From Flavobacteriaceae bacterium UBA3339 (lineage in GTDB: Bacteria > Bacteroidota > Bacteroidia > Flavobacteriales > Flavobacteriaceae), in contig DERN01000010.1 of NCBI GenBank assembly GCA_002360925.1, positions 211,999-275,998 of the forward strand: a DNA stretch of 64,000 nucleotides, given 5' to 3'. The position numbers were made by a program, and so were the translations under genes. Below the pieces are notes generated by a model. The model did no database searches and was not told the origin of the DNA. It saw only the letters and a program-made list of their open reading frames with translations. Below, one piece after another: positions 9,118 through 18,439 of this stretch. Every line of letters begins with the position of its first letter. Position 1 is the first letter of the stretch.

Positions 9118-10149
9118 CTACTTTTTCTTCATATTTAAACGCGCCATAATAGGAAAGTGATCCGAGTTTTTAAAGTCTTTAAACGTTTTAAATTCTTTTA
9201 CTTCAAAAATATCATCGATTAAAATATAATCAATTCGCGCAGGATAATATTTGTAATTATACGTTTGTCCAAAACCTTTTCCGGCTTCGACAAAAGCATC
9301 TTTCATATCGCCACGAACATTCTTATAAACGTACGAAAAAGCCGTATTATTCATATCTCCACAAATAATTTTATGACCTTTAAAATCGTTCATGTGCGAT
9401 TGAATCAACTCCGATTGCAATTGTTGTTCTTTAAAAGCTTCGCTTAAACGATTAAAAATTCGTTTAGATTTACTTTCATCAATTTCGTTAATATCCGGAC
9501 TAATATTAACCGATTGCAAATGAATACTGTACACTCGAATCGTATCGTTATGCTTTACAATATCGGCATAAACTACATTATTGTCTGAATTTGGCAACGC
9601 AATTTCGCCTTCATCAATAATACGATATTTAGAAAAAATAGCCTGACCTGTTTTAATCTTTTTTCCGTGCATAATAATATGACGAAACTTATAATCGTCT
9701 AATTCATATTCGGCAGATTTTGAATATTCTTGAAAGCAAATAATATCCGGATTTTGTTCTTCGATAAAACGCTTAATGTTTTCGGGAACGTTTTCATTCG
9801 GAATCCATTTAAACAAATTAAATAAGCGAACGTTGTAACTTAAAACCGTAAAATCACTTTCGATCGGTTCTTCGTTTTTAGCAGAAAACTTATAAAATTT
9901 GGTAAAAAATGTATATCCAATCAAGAAAACAATAATCGATAAAAGAGCTTGTTTCTTTAATTGCAAAAGCCAATAAACAACAAACACCAGATTTAAAATT
10001 AATAAAGTAGGAAGAATGAGCGTTAAAACCGATAAAAAAGGAAATAATTTTGGCGCAAGAGAAGGCAAAACATATCCCATCAATGTTAGCACAACTAACA
10101 CGATGTTAAAAAAATATGCGATTTTATTAAACCACGCCAATTTTTTCAT
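9118..10149 (-). CDS. Membrane-anchored endonuclease/exonuclease/phosphatase (EEP) family protein
   Basis: A 343-residue protein with two or three N-terminal membrane segments (about 10-85) and a C-terminal EEP fold. The motifs SYNVRLFN, ICFQEY (metal-binding Glu), GDMNNT, DYILID and the terminal SDHFPI are present, so the metal site looks intact. EEP enzymes cleave phosphodiesters in DNA, RNA or lipid head groups; the substrate is open. It is the last gene of the run mutL-rhomboid-rhomboid-EEP, 4 bases after the upstream stop. Confidence 0.85.
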   Translation of the reverse strand: MKKLAWFNKIAYFFNIVLVVLTLMGYVLPSLAPKLFPFLSVLTLILPTLLILNLVFVVYWLLQLKKQALLSIIVFLIGYTFFTKFYKFSAKNEEPIESDFTVLSYNVRLFNLFKWIPNENVPENIKRFIEEQNPDIICFQEYSKSAEYELDDYKFRHIIMHGKKIKTGQAIFSKYRIIDEGEIALPNSDNNVVYADIVKHNDTIRVYSIHLQSVNISPDINEIDESKSKRIFNRLSEAFKEQQLQSELIQSHMNDFKGHKIICGDMNNTAFSYVYKNVRGDMKDAFVEAGKGFGQTYNYKYYPARIDYILIDDIFEVKEFKTFKDFKNSDHFPIMARLNMKKK

Positions 10150-10153
10150 AAAC

Positions 10154-10945
10154 CTATTTTTGCCTGAATAAAAATTCTTTTTCGTCTTTGGTTAAACTGT
10201 CATAACCCGATTTGCTGATCTTATCCAAAATAACATCGATTTGTTTTTGAATATCGTCTTTCTGATTGATTCTCTGTGAATTATTTACTTTATGAACCGT
10301 TTTTAGTTTTGATTTTTGTTTCGGTTTATTCAAACTAAACGAAAATCCTTTCAGATAATTTCCATATGCAAAACCAAAAATACTTCCGCCAATATGCGCT
10401 AAATGTCCACCTGCATTATCAAAAAACAATTGAATCACATCAAAAGCTATAAACGCCAAAGCAATGATCCATATTGCGATGCGACCAAATATAATTAAAT
10501 GTACGTTTATTTTAGGATTATAACCTACAATCGTAAAGAAAACAGCCATAACAGCTCCCGAAGCGCCTACAACATAATTGTGCATTCCTAAAAGATTCGA
10601 ACCTAAAACATAAAAAATTCCGGCTGCCAAACCTCCTAGAAAATACGCTTTTAGAAACTGATTGCTATTGAAAAAAGTAAAAAATAACTGACTAAACAAA
10701 TACAACATCAATAAGTTAAAAACCAAATGCATAGGATCTGCATGGATAAAACTGTAGGTTGCAAACTGCCAAAATCTAAAATTCAAGATTCTTAGATCGC
10801 TAAATAATGCGAATTGCTCTAAAACCCAACGATAGGACGAAGCGTTGGCTAAACGCAACACCATAACCAAAATACTTACAACTGCAACAGCTATAAGTAC
10901 TTTATTAACGATCGAAATTCTTTTGATATTCGGCGTATTCATCAT
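10154..10945 (-). CDS. Rhomboid-family intramembrane serine protease (first of two)
   Basis: A 263-residue multi-span protein. The catalytic pair is visible: Ser129 in GASGAV and His184 in HIGGSIFGF, with HADPMHLVFNLLML at about 68-81 as the stabilising His/Asn region. The C-terminal tail (about 205-263) is soluble, Lys/Gln-rich and ends LTKDEKEFLFRQK. Rhomboids cut membrane proteins inside the bilayer. The start codon follows directly on the stop of the second rhomboid; ATG codons at residues 1 and 2 are both possible. Confidence 0.92.
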   Translation of the reverse strand: MMNTPNIKRISIVNKVLIAVAVVSILVMVLRLANASSYRWVLEQFALFSDLRILNFRFWQFATYSFIHADPMHLVFNLLMLYLFSQLFFTFFNSNQFLKAYFLGGLAAGIFYVLGSNLLGMHNYVVGASGAVMAVFFTIVGYNPKINVHLIIFGRIAIWIIALAFIAFDVIQLFFDNAGGHLAHIGGSIFGFAYGNYLKGFSFSLNKPKQKSKLKTVHKVNNSQRINQKDDIQKQIDVILDKISKSGYDSLTKDEKEFLFRQK

Positions 10946-11695
10946 TTATTTATCCCAACGATATTGATCGAATTGTTTCTTTTTCCACATCCACATTAAA
11001 AGGAAACCAACTAAAGCACCGCCAATATGAGCGAAATGCGCAATTCCAGTTCCGCCACCAAAAATAGACGAACCGTTGAATCCTAAGAATAAATCTAACA
11101 ATAAAATTCCGGGAACAAAATATTTTGCTTTTACAGGAATCGGCAAAAAGATTAACGACAATCCGGCATTTGGAAACATAAATGCAAAAGCAACCAATAA
11201 TCCGTAAATGGCACCTGAAGCTCCGACAGCTACCGACATATAAGAAGAAGCGAATCCCGACATTTTTTCAGCAGACAAAACACTTTGCCAACGATTGTCG
11301 TACATTCCTTGATTTAACAATCCTAAAATATCTTCTTGTTTAAATCCGTTTAAAGTTAAGATGTCTAAACCTTGATGAAACTGCCAATAATTTACAGCTG
11401 TGTGTAAAACAGCAGCTCCTAATCCGCATAAAATGTAGAACAAAATAAATTTTTTACTTCCCCACGAATGTTCCAAAATAGATCCAAACGAATACAGAGC
11501 AAACATATTAAACAAAATATGCATTAATCCACCGTGCATAAACATATGTGTAAGCGGTTGCCAGAACTGGAAACTTGGATTTTCGAAATAATATAACGGA
11601 AGATAATCCATTAAAGCAGGAACAAAGAAAGTACCTACAAACAAAATAACATTTACTATAATAAGCTGTTTAACAGCATCGGTAATCTGAATCAT
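10946..11695 (-). CDS. Rhomboid-family intramembrane serine protease (second of two)
   Basis: A 249-residue membrane protein with MFMHGGLMHILFNMFALYSFG (51-71), catalytic Ser160 in GASGAIYG and His223 in AHIGGALVGF. It carries an insertion (about 104-148) between helices that its neighbour lacks. Both rhomboids look active, so this is a tandem pair with probably distinct substrates. The gene directly abuts the mutL stop, with no intergenic base. Confidence 0.93.
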   Translation of the reverse strand: MIQITDAVKQLIIVNVILFVGTFFVPALMDYLPLYYFENPSFQFWQPLTHMFMHGGLMHILFNMFALYSFGSILEHSWGSKKFILFYILCGLGAAVLHTAVNYWQFHQGLDILTLNGFKQEDILGLLNQGMYDNRWQSVLSAEKMSGFASSYMSVAVGASGAIYGLLVAFAFMFPNAGLSLIFLPIPVKAKYFVPGILLLDLFLGFNGSSIFGGGTGIAHFAHIGGALVGFLLMWMWKKKQFDQYRWDK

Positions 11696-13642
11696 TTACA
11701 TAAATTTTTTATCAATATCTTCTACTTTCATCGTAATAAAAGTAGTTTTGCCAAACGGCGAAGTTTGCGGATTTTCACAACCAAACAAACTATTTACAAT
11801 ATTTTCTTGCTCTTTATCTGTTAAATACGTTCCGGTTTTTACGGCTAAACTTAACGCCAAAGATTTTGCAATTCGGTCGTGTAAAACCGGGACATCGTCT
11901 GGTAAATTGTCTTGCAAATCGTTTAAAAGATCTTCTAGAACAATCGAAACTTCACTTTCTGTAATCGAAACAGGAATTCCCGAAATTACTAATTTTTCGT
12001 TTGATATTTCTTCAAAAAGAAAACCCATTTGAATTAATTCAGCTTCGATTTCCTTCAACAATTCCATTTCGTAGGCCGTGTAATACAAAGATAACGGAAA
12101 TAATAATTGCTGACTTGAGTTTTGTTTTACCGCGAATGATTGCAAATAATGTTCGTACAAAATGCGTTGATGTGCTCTGCGTTGATCAATAATAATCATT
12201 CCGGATTTAATTGGACTGATGATGTATTTTTTCTGAACTTGATACGATTGCTGTCCCGAATTCGATTGCTGTACATCTTCATCAAACAACGAACCTGTAA
12301 TCACTTCTTCTTCGAACTGATGATTTGAAGTTAAAATGATTTCTTTCGCATCCGAAATTCCTTCGTACAAAGTTTCCCAACCACCCGATTTATGTTTTTT
12401 TTCTTGAAATGAATTTCCGCTTGAACTTCCACCAAAACCAGAAGATTTAGACTTTATATTTTCGAACGGATTAAAATTTCCTCTCGAAATATCGGAACCA
12501 ATCTGACTTGCCAAGGTGTTTCCCGATTTCATACTTTCGAACGGATTATAAAACGTATCCACTTCAATTGTAGGCTCAACGGATTTTGTTCCTTCATAAC
12601 TGTACGGAACTTCTAAATCGGCATCTTTCTGAAAATCTAAAACAGGCGAAACATTAAATTGTCCCAAACTGTGTTTTACCGTTGCGCGCAAAATGGCATA
12701 CAAAGCTTGCTCATCATCAAACTTAATTTCGGTTTTAGTTGGATGAATGTTGATATCTATGCTGTTTGGCGGTAAATTTAAATACAAAAAGTAACTTGGA
12801 TGTGTTCCGTCTTTCAACAAACCTTCGAAAGCCGCCGTAACCGCATGATGCAGATAACCGCTTTTTATAAAGCGATCGTTAACGAAAAAAAACTGTTCTC
12901 CTCTACTCTTTTTTGCATATTCTGGTTTTGCAACAAATCCGTGAATTTCTACAATTTCAGTACTTTCTTGAACAGGAACAAGTTTTTCGTTTGTTTTTCC
13001 TCCAAAAACATTCACAATACGCTGACGATAATTGGAAGCCGGAAAATGGAACATTTCGCTTCCGTTATTAATAAACGTAAACTGAATATCTTTATGTGCC
13101 AACGCAACACGTTCGAATTCATCAATTACATGACGCAATTCGACTTGATCGGATTTTAGGAAATTTCGACGAGCCGGAATATTGAAAAATAAATTCTTGA
13201 TCGAAAAAGAAGTTCCATTTGGAACAACAGCAACTTCTTGCGAAACCACTTTACTACCTTCAATAATTACATGTGTTCCTAATTCGTTTTCGTGCTCTTT
13301 CGATTTCAATTCAACATGCGCAATTGCCGCAATAGAAGCCAATGCTTCGCCACGAAATCCTTTGGTTTGCAAACGGAATAAATCTTCGGCTGATGCAATT
13401 TTGGAAGTCGCATGACGTTCAAAACACATACTAGCATCAATTTCGTTCATTCCTTTGCCGTTATCTATAACTTGTATTAAGGTTTTTCCCGCATCTTTTA
13501 TCACCAATTTAATAGAAGTTGCTCCGGCATCGACTGCATTTTCGAGCAATTCCTTAACTACCGAAGCCGGTCTTTGAACCACTTCTCCGGCAGCAATTTG
13601 GTTGGCTACGTGATCGGGTAACAAACGAATAACACTTGACAT
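11696..13642 (-). CDS. mutL: DNA mismatch repair protein MutL
   Basis: A 648-residue MutL. The GHKL ATPase is complete: ENAVDAGA near 33-40, DNGKGM near 61-66 and TKGFRGEALASI near 92-103. A low-complexity linker (about 340-470) joins the C-terminal dimerisation domain. The usual endonuclease motif DQHA-x2-E-x4-E is degraded to DQRRAHQRILYE at 486-497, losing the His and first Glu, so nicking activity is doubtful. It partners MutS, encoded elsewhere in this window. First gene of the mutL-rhomboid-rhomboid-EEP unit. Confidence 0.95.
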   Translation of the reverse strand: MSSVIRLLPDHVANQIAAGEVVQRPASVVKELLENAVDAGATSIKLVIKDAGKTLIQVIDNGKGMNEIDASMCFERHATSKIASAEDLFRLQTKGFRGEALASIAAIAHVELKSKEHENELGTHVIIEGSKVVSQEVAVVPNGTSFSIKNLFFNIPARRNFLKSDQVELRHVIDEFERVALAHKDIQFTFINNGSEMFHFPASNYRQRIVNVFGGKTNEKLVPVQESTEIVEIHGFVAKPEYAKKSRGEQFFFVNDRFIKSGYLHHAVTAAFEGLLKDGTHPSYFLYLNLPPNSIDINIHPTKTEIKFDDEQALYAILRATVKHSLGQFNVSPVLDFQKDADLEVPYSYEGTKSVEPTIEVDTFYNPFESMKSGNTLASQIGSDISRGNFNPFENIKSKSSGFGGSSSGNSFQEKKHKSGGWETLYEGISDAKEIILTSNHQFEEEVITGSLFDEDVQQSNSGQQSYQVQKKYIISPIKSGMIIIDQRRAHQRILYEHYLQSFAVKQNSSQQLLFPLSLYYTAYEMELLKEIEAELIQMGFLFEEISNEKLVISGIPVSITESEVSIVLEDLLNDLQDNLPDDVPVLHDRIAKSLALSLAVKTGTYLTDKEQENIVNSLFGCENPQTSPFGKTTFITMKVEDIDKKFM

Positions 13643-13669
13643 GAATGTTTCTTAATTTTTAGTGAAATA

Positions 13670-13677
13670 CAAAAATA
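13670..13677 (-). promoter_or_regulatory. Predicted -7 promoter element of mutL
   Basis: TATTTTTG on the minus strand, an exact TAnnTTTG match, 28 bases before the mutL ATG. No convincing -33 TTG at the usual spacing. Confidence 0.45.
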
Positions 13678-13735
13678 CGATTTTTATAGGTTTGAAACGA
13701 TTTGTTAAAGTGCGTTTTCGTTAAATTGATGCTAA

Positions 13736-13764
13736 TAAAAAAGCTCTGAAAATTCAGAGCTTTT
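13736..13764 (-). terminator. Rho-independent terminator after ribH
   Basis: The arms AAAGCTCTGAA and TTCAGAGCTTT pair almost without a loop, and the minus-strand transcript ends in a T run. It overlaps the ribH stop codon. Confidence 0.75.
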
Positions 13765-14251
13765 AGTTATTTTGATTTAGTGCAATCATTTTAAGTACGG
13801 CAACCGCAGCTTCGGTTCCTTTGTTTCCGTGAATTCCTCCGCTTCGATCTATTGATTGTTGTTCGTTGTTATCGGTTAAAACACAAAATATTGTCGGAAC
13901 ATCGTATTTAATATTTAAATCTTTAATTCCTTGTGTTACGCCTTCACAAACAAAATCGAAATGTTTGGTTTCGCCTTGAATTACGCAACCTATTGCAATT
14001 ACAGCATCGAATTGTTTGGTTTCATGCATTTTTTTACTTCCAAAAATCAATTCAAAACTTCCCGGAACATTCCATCTTACAATATTTTCAGGTTTTGCGC
14101 CACAATCTATCAAAACATCGTAAGCACCTTGAAATAATCCGTTGGTAATTTTATCATTCCATTCAGAAACCACCAAACCAATTTTTAGATCTTTTGCATC
14201 GATCAATTCGGCTTTGTTGTATTCTGATAAGTTTTTGTTTGCTGTTGCCAT
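13763..14251 (-). CDS. ribH: 6,7-dimethyl-8-ribityllumazine synthase
   Basis: A 162-residue lumazine synthase, catalysing the penultimate step of riboflavin synthesis. It shows VVSEWNDKIT (substrate pocket Trp/Asn), VPGSFELIFG, and CVIQGETKHFDFV with the catalytic His near 88. Length is typical for the icosahedral or pentameric enzyme. It follows a TPR membrane-protein gene by one base, so the two are cotranscribed. The other riboflavin gene in the window, ribD, lies elsewhere. Confidence 0.96.
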   Translation of the reverse strand: MATANKNLSEYNKAELIDAKDLKIGLVVSEWNDKITNGLFQGAYDVLIDCGAKPENIVRWNVPGSFELIFGSKKMHETKQFDAVIAIGCVIQGETKHFDFVCEGVTQGIKDLNIKYDVPTIFCVLTDNNEQQSIDRSGGIHGNKGTEAAVAVLKMIALNQNN

Positions 14252-14252
14252 A

Positions 14253-15032
14253 TTATTGAGCCATTCCTAAATAAACATCAATATTTGCTGCTTCTACCGA
14301 AGCTTTGTAATTATCTTTAATATCGGTAAACAATTTTAACGCCTCGTCTTTTTTACCTAATTCTAACGCCATTAAACCAGCTTTGTAAGCATAACGCGGA
14401 GTTGTAAAATCGTTTGGAGTATGTTGCGACGCTTTTTTGTAAAATTCAAAAGCATCATCGTATTGATTTAATTCTGCAAAAGCATCACCAATTGCTCCTA
14501 AAGACATCGCTTTTAAGAACATATCTTTAGAATCGAATTGTTCTAAATGCTGAATTGCTTCTTTGTATTTTCCTAAATTCAAATACGTTGTTCCTGCATA
14601 ATAATGCGCTAATTTAGAAGCTTGCGTTCCGCTGTACGAATCTGCAATTCCTAAAAAGCCTAACTTTCCTTCTCCACCATTCAATGCTAAATTGAACAAT
14701 GAATCCGAAGCAACACCATCATTAATTGCTTGCTCGTAATATTGTTGCGCCTGAAACATTTCGTTTGCAGCTTCGTCTTCTTTAGGTTCCTGAATAAAAT
14801 TTTGGTATCCTAAGTATCCAACAACAGCCAAAGCTAAAGCTCCAATTCCATAAAAGATTTTAGTTTGATTCAATGTGAACCAAGCACCAATTTTATTTGC
14901 AGACGAATCTAAAGAATTAAAAACCTCAGCCGTATCGCTATGATCGTTCATAACCGCTTTGTGTGCCGCTGTTTCTTCTTGTTCTACTTCTGGTTTTGGT
15001 GGTTTATAACCTCTTTTATTATATGTTGCCAT
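14253..15032 (-). CDS. YfgM-like TPR membrane protein
   Basis: A 259-residue protein with a charged cytoplasmic N-terminus (about 1-55), one membrane helix (IFYGIGALALAVVGYLGY, about 59-76) and a periplasmic TPR domain: HYYAGTTYLNLGKYKEAIQHLE at about 142-163, IGDAFAELNQYDDAFEFYKKA at about 175-195 and AGLMALELGKKDEALKLF at about 213-230. The layout matches YfgM-type ancillary Sec/chaperone proteins, but that role is inferred. Co-operonic with ribH. Confidence 0.8.
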   Translation of the reverse strand: MATYNKRGYKPPKPEVEQEETAAHKAVMNDHSDTAEVFNSLDSSANKIGAWFTLNQTKIFYGIGALALAVVGYLGYQNFIQEPKEDEAANEMFQAQQYYEQAINDGVASDSLFNLALNGGEGKLGFLGIADSYSGTQASKLAHYYAGTTYLNLGKYKEAIQHLEQFDSKDMFLKAMSLGAIGDAFAELNQYDDAFEFYKKASQHTPNDFTTPRYAYKAGLMALELGKKDEALKLFTDIKDNYKASVEAANIDVYLGMAQ

Positions 15033-15056
15033 AGTGGTGTAAGATTTTAATCAGCG

Positions 15057-15064
15057 CAAAAATA
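15057..15064 (-). promoter_or_regulatory. Predicted -7 promoter element of the TPR protein-ribH operon
   Basis: Minus-strand TATTTTTG, an exact TAnnTTTG match, 25 bases before the start codon. Confidence 0.45.
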
Positions 15065-15146
15065 GGATATTTATCCAATATTAAAAGTCTATTTGTTAGA
15101 TATTTTTCGGAAATTTGCTGTTTTACCATTTTAAAACCTCTTTTTT

Positions 15147-16232
15147 GTGAATTTAGAGCAGATACATATTCTCAATTTTAAGAACATTTCTGAAAAGACA
15201 CTTCGATTTACTAAAAAAATCAATTGTTTTGTAGGGAAAAACGGACAGGGAAAAACCAATTTGCTTGACGCGATTTATTATTTGGCAAACGGAAAAAGCT
15301 ATTTTAACCCAATTGCTATTCAGAATATTAAACACGACGAAGACTTTTTTGTGATTGAAGGCGCTTTTAATAAGACCGAAAAACGAGAACAAATTGTTTG
15401 CAGTTTAAAAAAAGGACAAAAAAAGGTTTTAAAACGCAACGGAAAAGCATATGATAAATTCTCTGAACATATTGGATTGATTCCTTTGGTGATGATTTCA
15501 CCTTCGGATCAGGATTTGATTTCGGAAGGAAGCGAAACACGCAGAAAGTTTATCGATTTGGTTATTTCGCAACAAAATTCGTTGTATTTACAACAAGTAA
15601 TTCAATATCAAAAATTGATTTCGCAACGAAATGCTTTGTTGAAATATTTTGCCTTAAATCGCGTTTTCGATAACGATACTTTAGAAGTTTACAACGAACA
15701 ATTAAGTGTTTTAGGAAAAGAAATCTTCGAAAAAAGAGCTCGTTTTATAGAAGAATTCAATCCGATTTTTAAAAAATATCATCAGCAAATCACGAATAAC
15801 AACGAGGAAGTCGAAATAAAATATGAAAGTCAGTTGCAAGAAAAACCGTTGATTGAACTTTTTAGAGAAGCTTTACCAAAAGATCGCGTTTTACAATATA
15901 CTTCGGTCGGAATTCACAAAGACGATTTACTATTCGAAATTAACGCGCATCCAATTAAAAAATACGGTTCGCAAGGTCAACAAAAATCCTTATTGATTGC
16001 GTTAAAACTAGCTCAATTCGATTTTATTAAAAAGCAAAGCGGTATTTCGCCCATTTTATTATTCGACGATATTTTCGATAAACTAGATTCAGAACGCGTT
16101 CAGCAAATTGTAAATATGGTAAACGACGAAACTTTTGGTCAATTATTTATTACCGACACACATGAAGAACGTACCGAATTAATCGTAAAGTCGACCAATT
16201 TAGATTACGAAATTTTCAGAATCACTTCGTAA
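15147..16232 (+). CDS. recF: DNA replication and repair protein RecF
   Basis: A 361-residue SMC-like ATPase with Walker A GKNGQGKTN at about 29-37, a signature segment YGSQGQQKSLLIALKLAQ near 272-289 and Walker B LLFDDIFDKLD near 302-312. RecF with RecO and RecR loads RecA at gapped DNA. It starts at GTG and its second residue begins the conserved NLEQIHILNFKN strand. It is not next to dnaA or dnaN, unlike the classic origin order. Confidence 0.95.
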   Translation: MNLEQIHILNFKNISEKTLRFTKKINCFVGKNGQGKTNLLDAIYYLANGKSYFNPIAIQNIKHDEDFFVIEGAFNKTEKREQIVCSLKKGQKKVLKRNGKAYDKFSEHIGLIPLVMISPSDQDLISEGSETRRKFIDLVISQQNSLYLQQVIQYQKLISQRNALLKYFALNRVFDNDTLEVYNEQLSVLGKEIFEKRARFIEEFNPIFKKYHQQITNNNEEVEIKYESQLQEKPLIELFREALPKDRVLQYTSVGIHKDDLLFEINAHPIKKYGSQGQQKSLLIALKLAQFDFIKKQSGISPILLFDDIFDKLDSERVQQIVNMVNDETFGQLFITDTHEERTELIVKSTNLDYEIFRITS

Positions 16233-16271
16233 GTTCCGCCTCATTTTGTTTATTTGTATAAAATTTCAACT

Positions 16272-17282
16272 ATGCAATTCCACACTTCTTTAAAACCTTA
16301 CAATACATTTGGCATTGATGTAAAAGCAACGCAATTTGTCGATATTTCATCGATCGAACAATTAAAAAGCCGTATTTTGGAAAACAACAATCAATTGCCA
16401 CTTTTTGTTTTAAGCGGCGGAAGTAATATGTTGTTAACTAAAGACGTTGACGCTTTGGTTTTACATATAAACACAAAAGGAACTGAAGTTATAAATGAAA
16501 ATAATGAATTTGTTTGGGTTAAAGCACAAGCTGGCGAAATTTGGCACGACTTTGTTTTACAAACGATTGGATTAAACTTAGGTGGATTAGAAAACTTATC
16601 GTTGATTCCGGGAAAAGTCGGCTCATCTCCTATTCAGAATATTGGTGCGTACGGAGTGGAAATTAAAGACACCATGCACAGTTTAGAAGCTTTGAATTTA
16701 GCTTCATTAGAAATAGAAACGTTTACGAATAACGATTGTCATTTTGGATATCGTGAAAGTGTTTTTAAAAATGAATTAAAAGGAAGTTATATTATCACAT
16801 CGGTTACGTTTAAATTAAAAAAGGTTCCGCATATTTTACATACTTCTTACGGAGCAATTCAACAGGAATTAGATGTACAAAACATTCAAAACCCAACTAT
16901 AAAAGATGTAAGTAATGCTGTTATTTCAATTCGTCAATCAAAATTACCCGATCCAAAAGAAATAGGAAACAGTGGAAGTTTCTTTAAAAACCCTATTATT
17001 TCAAAAGAATTGTACCATCAATTAATCGAACAAAATCCTGAAATTCCGCATTATCCTGTAAACGAAACCGAAGTAAAAGTTCCGGCTGGCTGGTTAATCG
17101 AACATTCTGGTTTAAAAGGCTTTAGAAAAGGTGACGCGGGCGTTCATACCAAACAAGCTTTGGTTTTGGTAAATTACGGAAACGCTTCCGGACAAGAATT
17201 GATCGATATGGCACATTATGTACAACAAACCGTATTCGAAAAATTTGGTATTCACATAAATCCCGAAGTGAATATTATTTAA
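16272..17282 (+). CDS. murB: UDP-N-acetylmuramate dehydrogenase
   Basis: A 336-residue FAD enzyme that reduces UDP-GlcNAc-enolpyruvate to UDP-MurNAc in peptidoglycan synthesis. It has the opening SLKPYNTFGID, the FAD-binding LSGGSNMLL, GLENLSLIPGKVGSSPIQNIGAYGVE, the active-site block GNSGSFFKNP (Ser), and AGWLIEHSGLKG near the end. It is type I (E. coli-like length with a C-terminal extension). I start at the ATG; a TTG at 16254 would only add six residues that the family lacks. Confidence 0.95.
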   Translation: MQFHTSLKPYNTFGIDVKATQFVDISSIEQLKSRILENNNQLPLFVLSGGSNMLLTKDVDALVLHINTKGTEVINENNEFVWVKAQAGEIWHDFVLQTIGLNLGGLENLSLIPGKVGSSPIQNIGAYGVEIKDTMHSLEALNLASLEIETFTNNDCHFGYRESVFKNELKGSYIITSVTFKLKKVPHILHTSYGAIQQELDVQNIQNPTIKDVSNAVISIRQSKLPDPKEIGNSGSFFKNPIISKELYHQLIEQNPEIPHYPVNETEVKVPAGWLIEHSGLKGFRKGDAGVHTKQALVLVNYGNASGQELIDMAHYVQQTVFEKFGIHINPEVNII

Positions 17283-17290
17283 CATTTAGG

Positions 17291-17321
17291 TTGTACTTGC
17301 CCGCTATTTAAAGTACTTTTG
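17291..17321 (+). promoter_or_regulatory. Promoter of the glycosyltransferase gene
   Basis: TTG at 17291-17293, a 20-base spacer, then TACTTTTG at 17314-17321. Both parts of the Bacteroidota promoter are present at normal spacing, about 20 bases before the ATG. Confidence 0.55.
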
Positions 17322-17341
17322 CAAAACATTGAGGAAATGCT

Positions 17342-18433
17342 ATGGCAATAACACTACTTTATATTTTAGGAGCTCTTTTTGTTATCCTGCTTTTTTATTA
17401 TTTGGGAATCTTTACAGGTTCTGTTTTTGGAAAACCACATGAAACCAATGCAAAACGCATTCCTGTTTCGGTCATCGTATACGCAAAAAACAATGCGTTA
17501 GAATTACGAAATTTGTTGCCAATTTTGCTTAATCAGAATTATCATCAATTCGAATTGGTTTTAATAAACAATGCTTCGACCGATGAAACGCTGGATCTTT
17601 TTAAAGAATATTCGTTGCTTTATCCAAATATCCGAGTAGTTGATGTTTTAAACAATGAAGCTTTTTGGGGAAATAAAAAGTACGCTTTAACCCTAGGAAT
17701 TAAAGCAAGTAAATACGAATATCTGGTTTTTATTGATGCCGATAAAAAGATTCATTCTAACAATTGGTTGGTTCAAATGACTTCTCATTTTACATTAAAT
17801 AAAACCATTATTATTGGGACTTCGTTTTATACAAAATCAAAAGGATTTTTCAATAAATTAGTTCGTTTCGATCATACAATGCAGCAATTACAAGCTATTG
17901 CTTGGTCTAAAATCAGTAAACCTTACAGTTTACAATTACACAATATCGCCTTCAAAAAAGAAGATTTCTACCGAGTAAACGGTTTTATCAATCATATGCA
18001 AAAACCGTTATTTACGAACGAATATTTTTTGAATGACGCTGCAACTTCAAAAAACACGACGATTTGCGAACATCCCGAAACTATGATCGAAGTTCCGTTT
18101 AAAACCAGAAATGAATTTAATTTGTTTAAAGATCAACAAATTGAATTACTAAAAAACATCAACGGATCTGCGTCTTTCAAAATAAAGCTGTTCAATTTCG
18201 CCCAGTTTTTATTCCTTTTAACAGCGATTTTATCTTTCGTAACTTTAGAATATTGGTATATAACCTTAGGAATTGTGTTGTTGCGTTACATTTTAAGCTG
18301 GATTATTTTCTATAAAGCCGCTTCAAAATATCATTACAAAGATTTGATTTTTTTATTCCCAATACTTGATTTGTTTTATATCTTTATGCAAGTTCGATTG
18401 TTTTTCGGAAATTTATTCAAAAAATCAAAATAG
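17342..18433 (+). CDS. Family 2 glycosyltransferase with membrane anchors
   Basis: A 363-residue protein: an N-terminal membrane helix (about 3-25), a GT-A domain beginning VSVIVYAKNNALELRNLLP with INNASTDET near 78-86 and the metal-binding-type DADKKIHS near 137-144, and two or three C-terminal membrane helices (about 285-355). Such enzymes add sugars to lipid-linked or surface glycans; donor and acceptor are unknown. The ECF-type sigma factor gene starts 6 bases after its stop, so the two are probably cotranscribed. Confidence 0.85.
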   Translation: MAITLLYILGALFVILLFYYLGIFTGSVFGKPHETNAKRIPVSVIVYAKNNALELRNLLPILLNQNYHQFELVLINNASTDETLDLFKEYSLLYPNIRVVDVLNNEAFWGNKKYALTLGIKASKYEYLVFIDADKKIHSNNWLVQMTSHFTLNKTIIIGTSFYTKSKGFFNKLVRFDHTMQQLQAIAWSKISKPYSLQLHNIAFKKEDFYRVNGFINHMQKPLFTNEYFLNDAATSKNTTICEHPETMIEVPFKTRNEFNLFKDQQIELLKNINGSASFKIKLFNFAQFLFLLTAILSFVTLEYWYITLGIVLLRYILSWIIFYKAASKYHYKDLIFLFPILDLFYIFMQVRLFFGNLFKKSK

Positions 18434-18439
18434 TTTTAA

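Noticed and set aside
12800..13159. Open frames on the plus strand inside mutL
   Set aside because: They are out-of-frame shadows of a clear mutL coding sequence, with no start signal and no recognisable domain.
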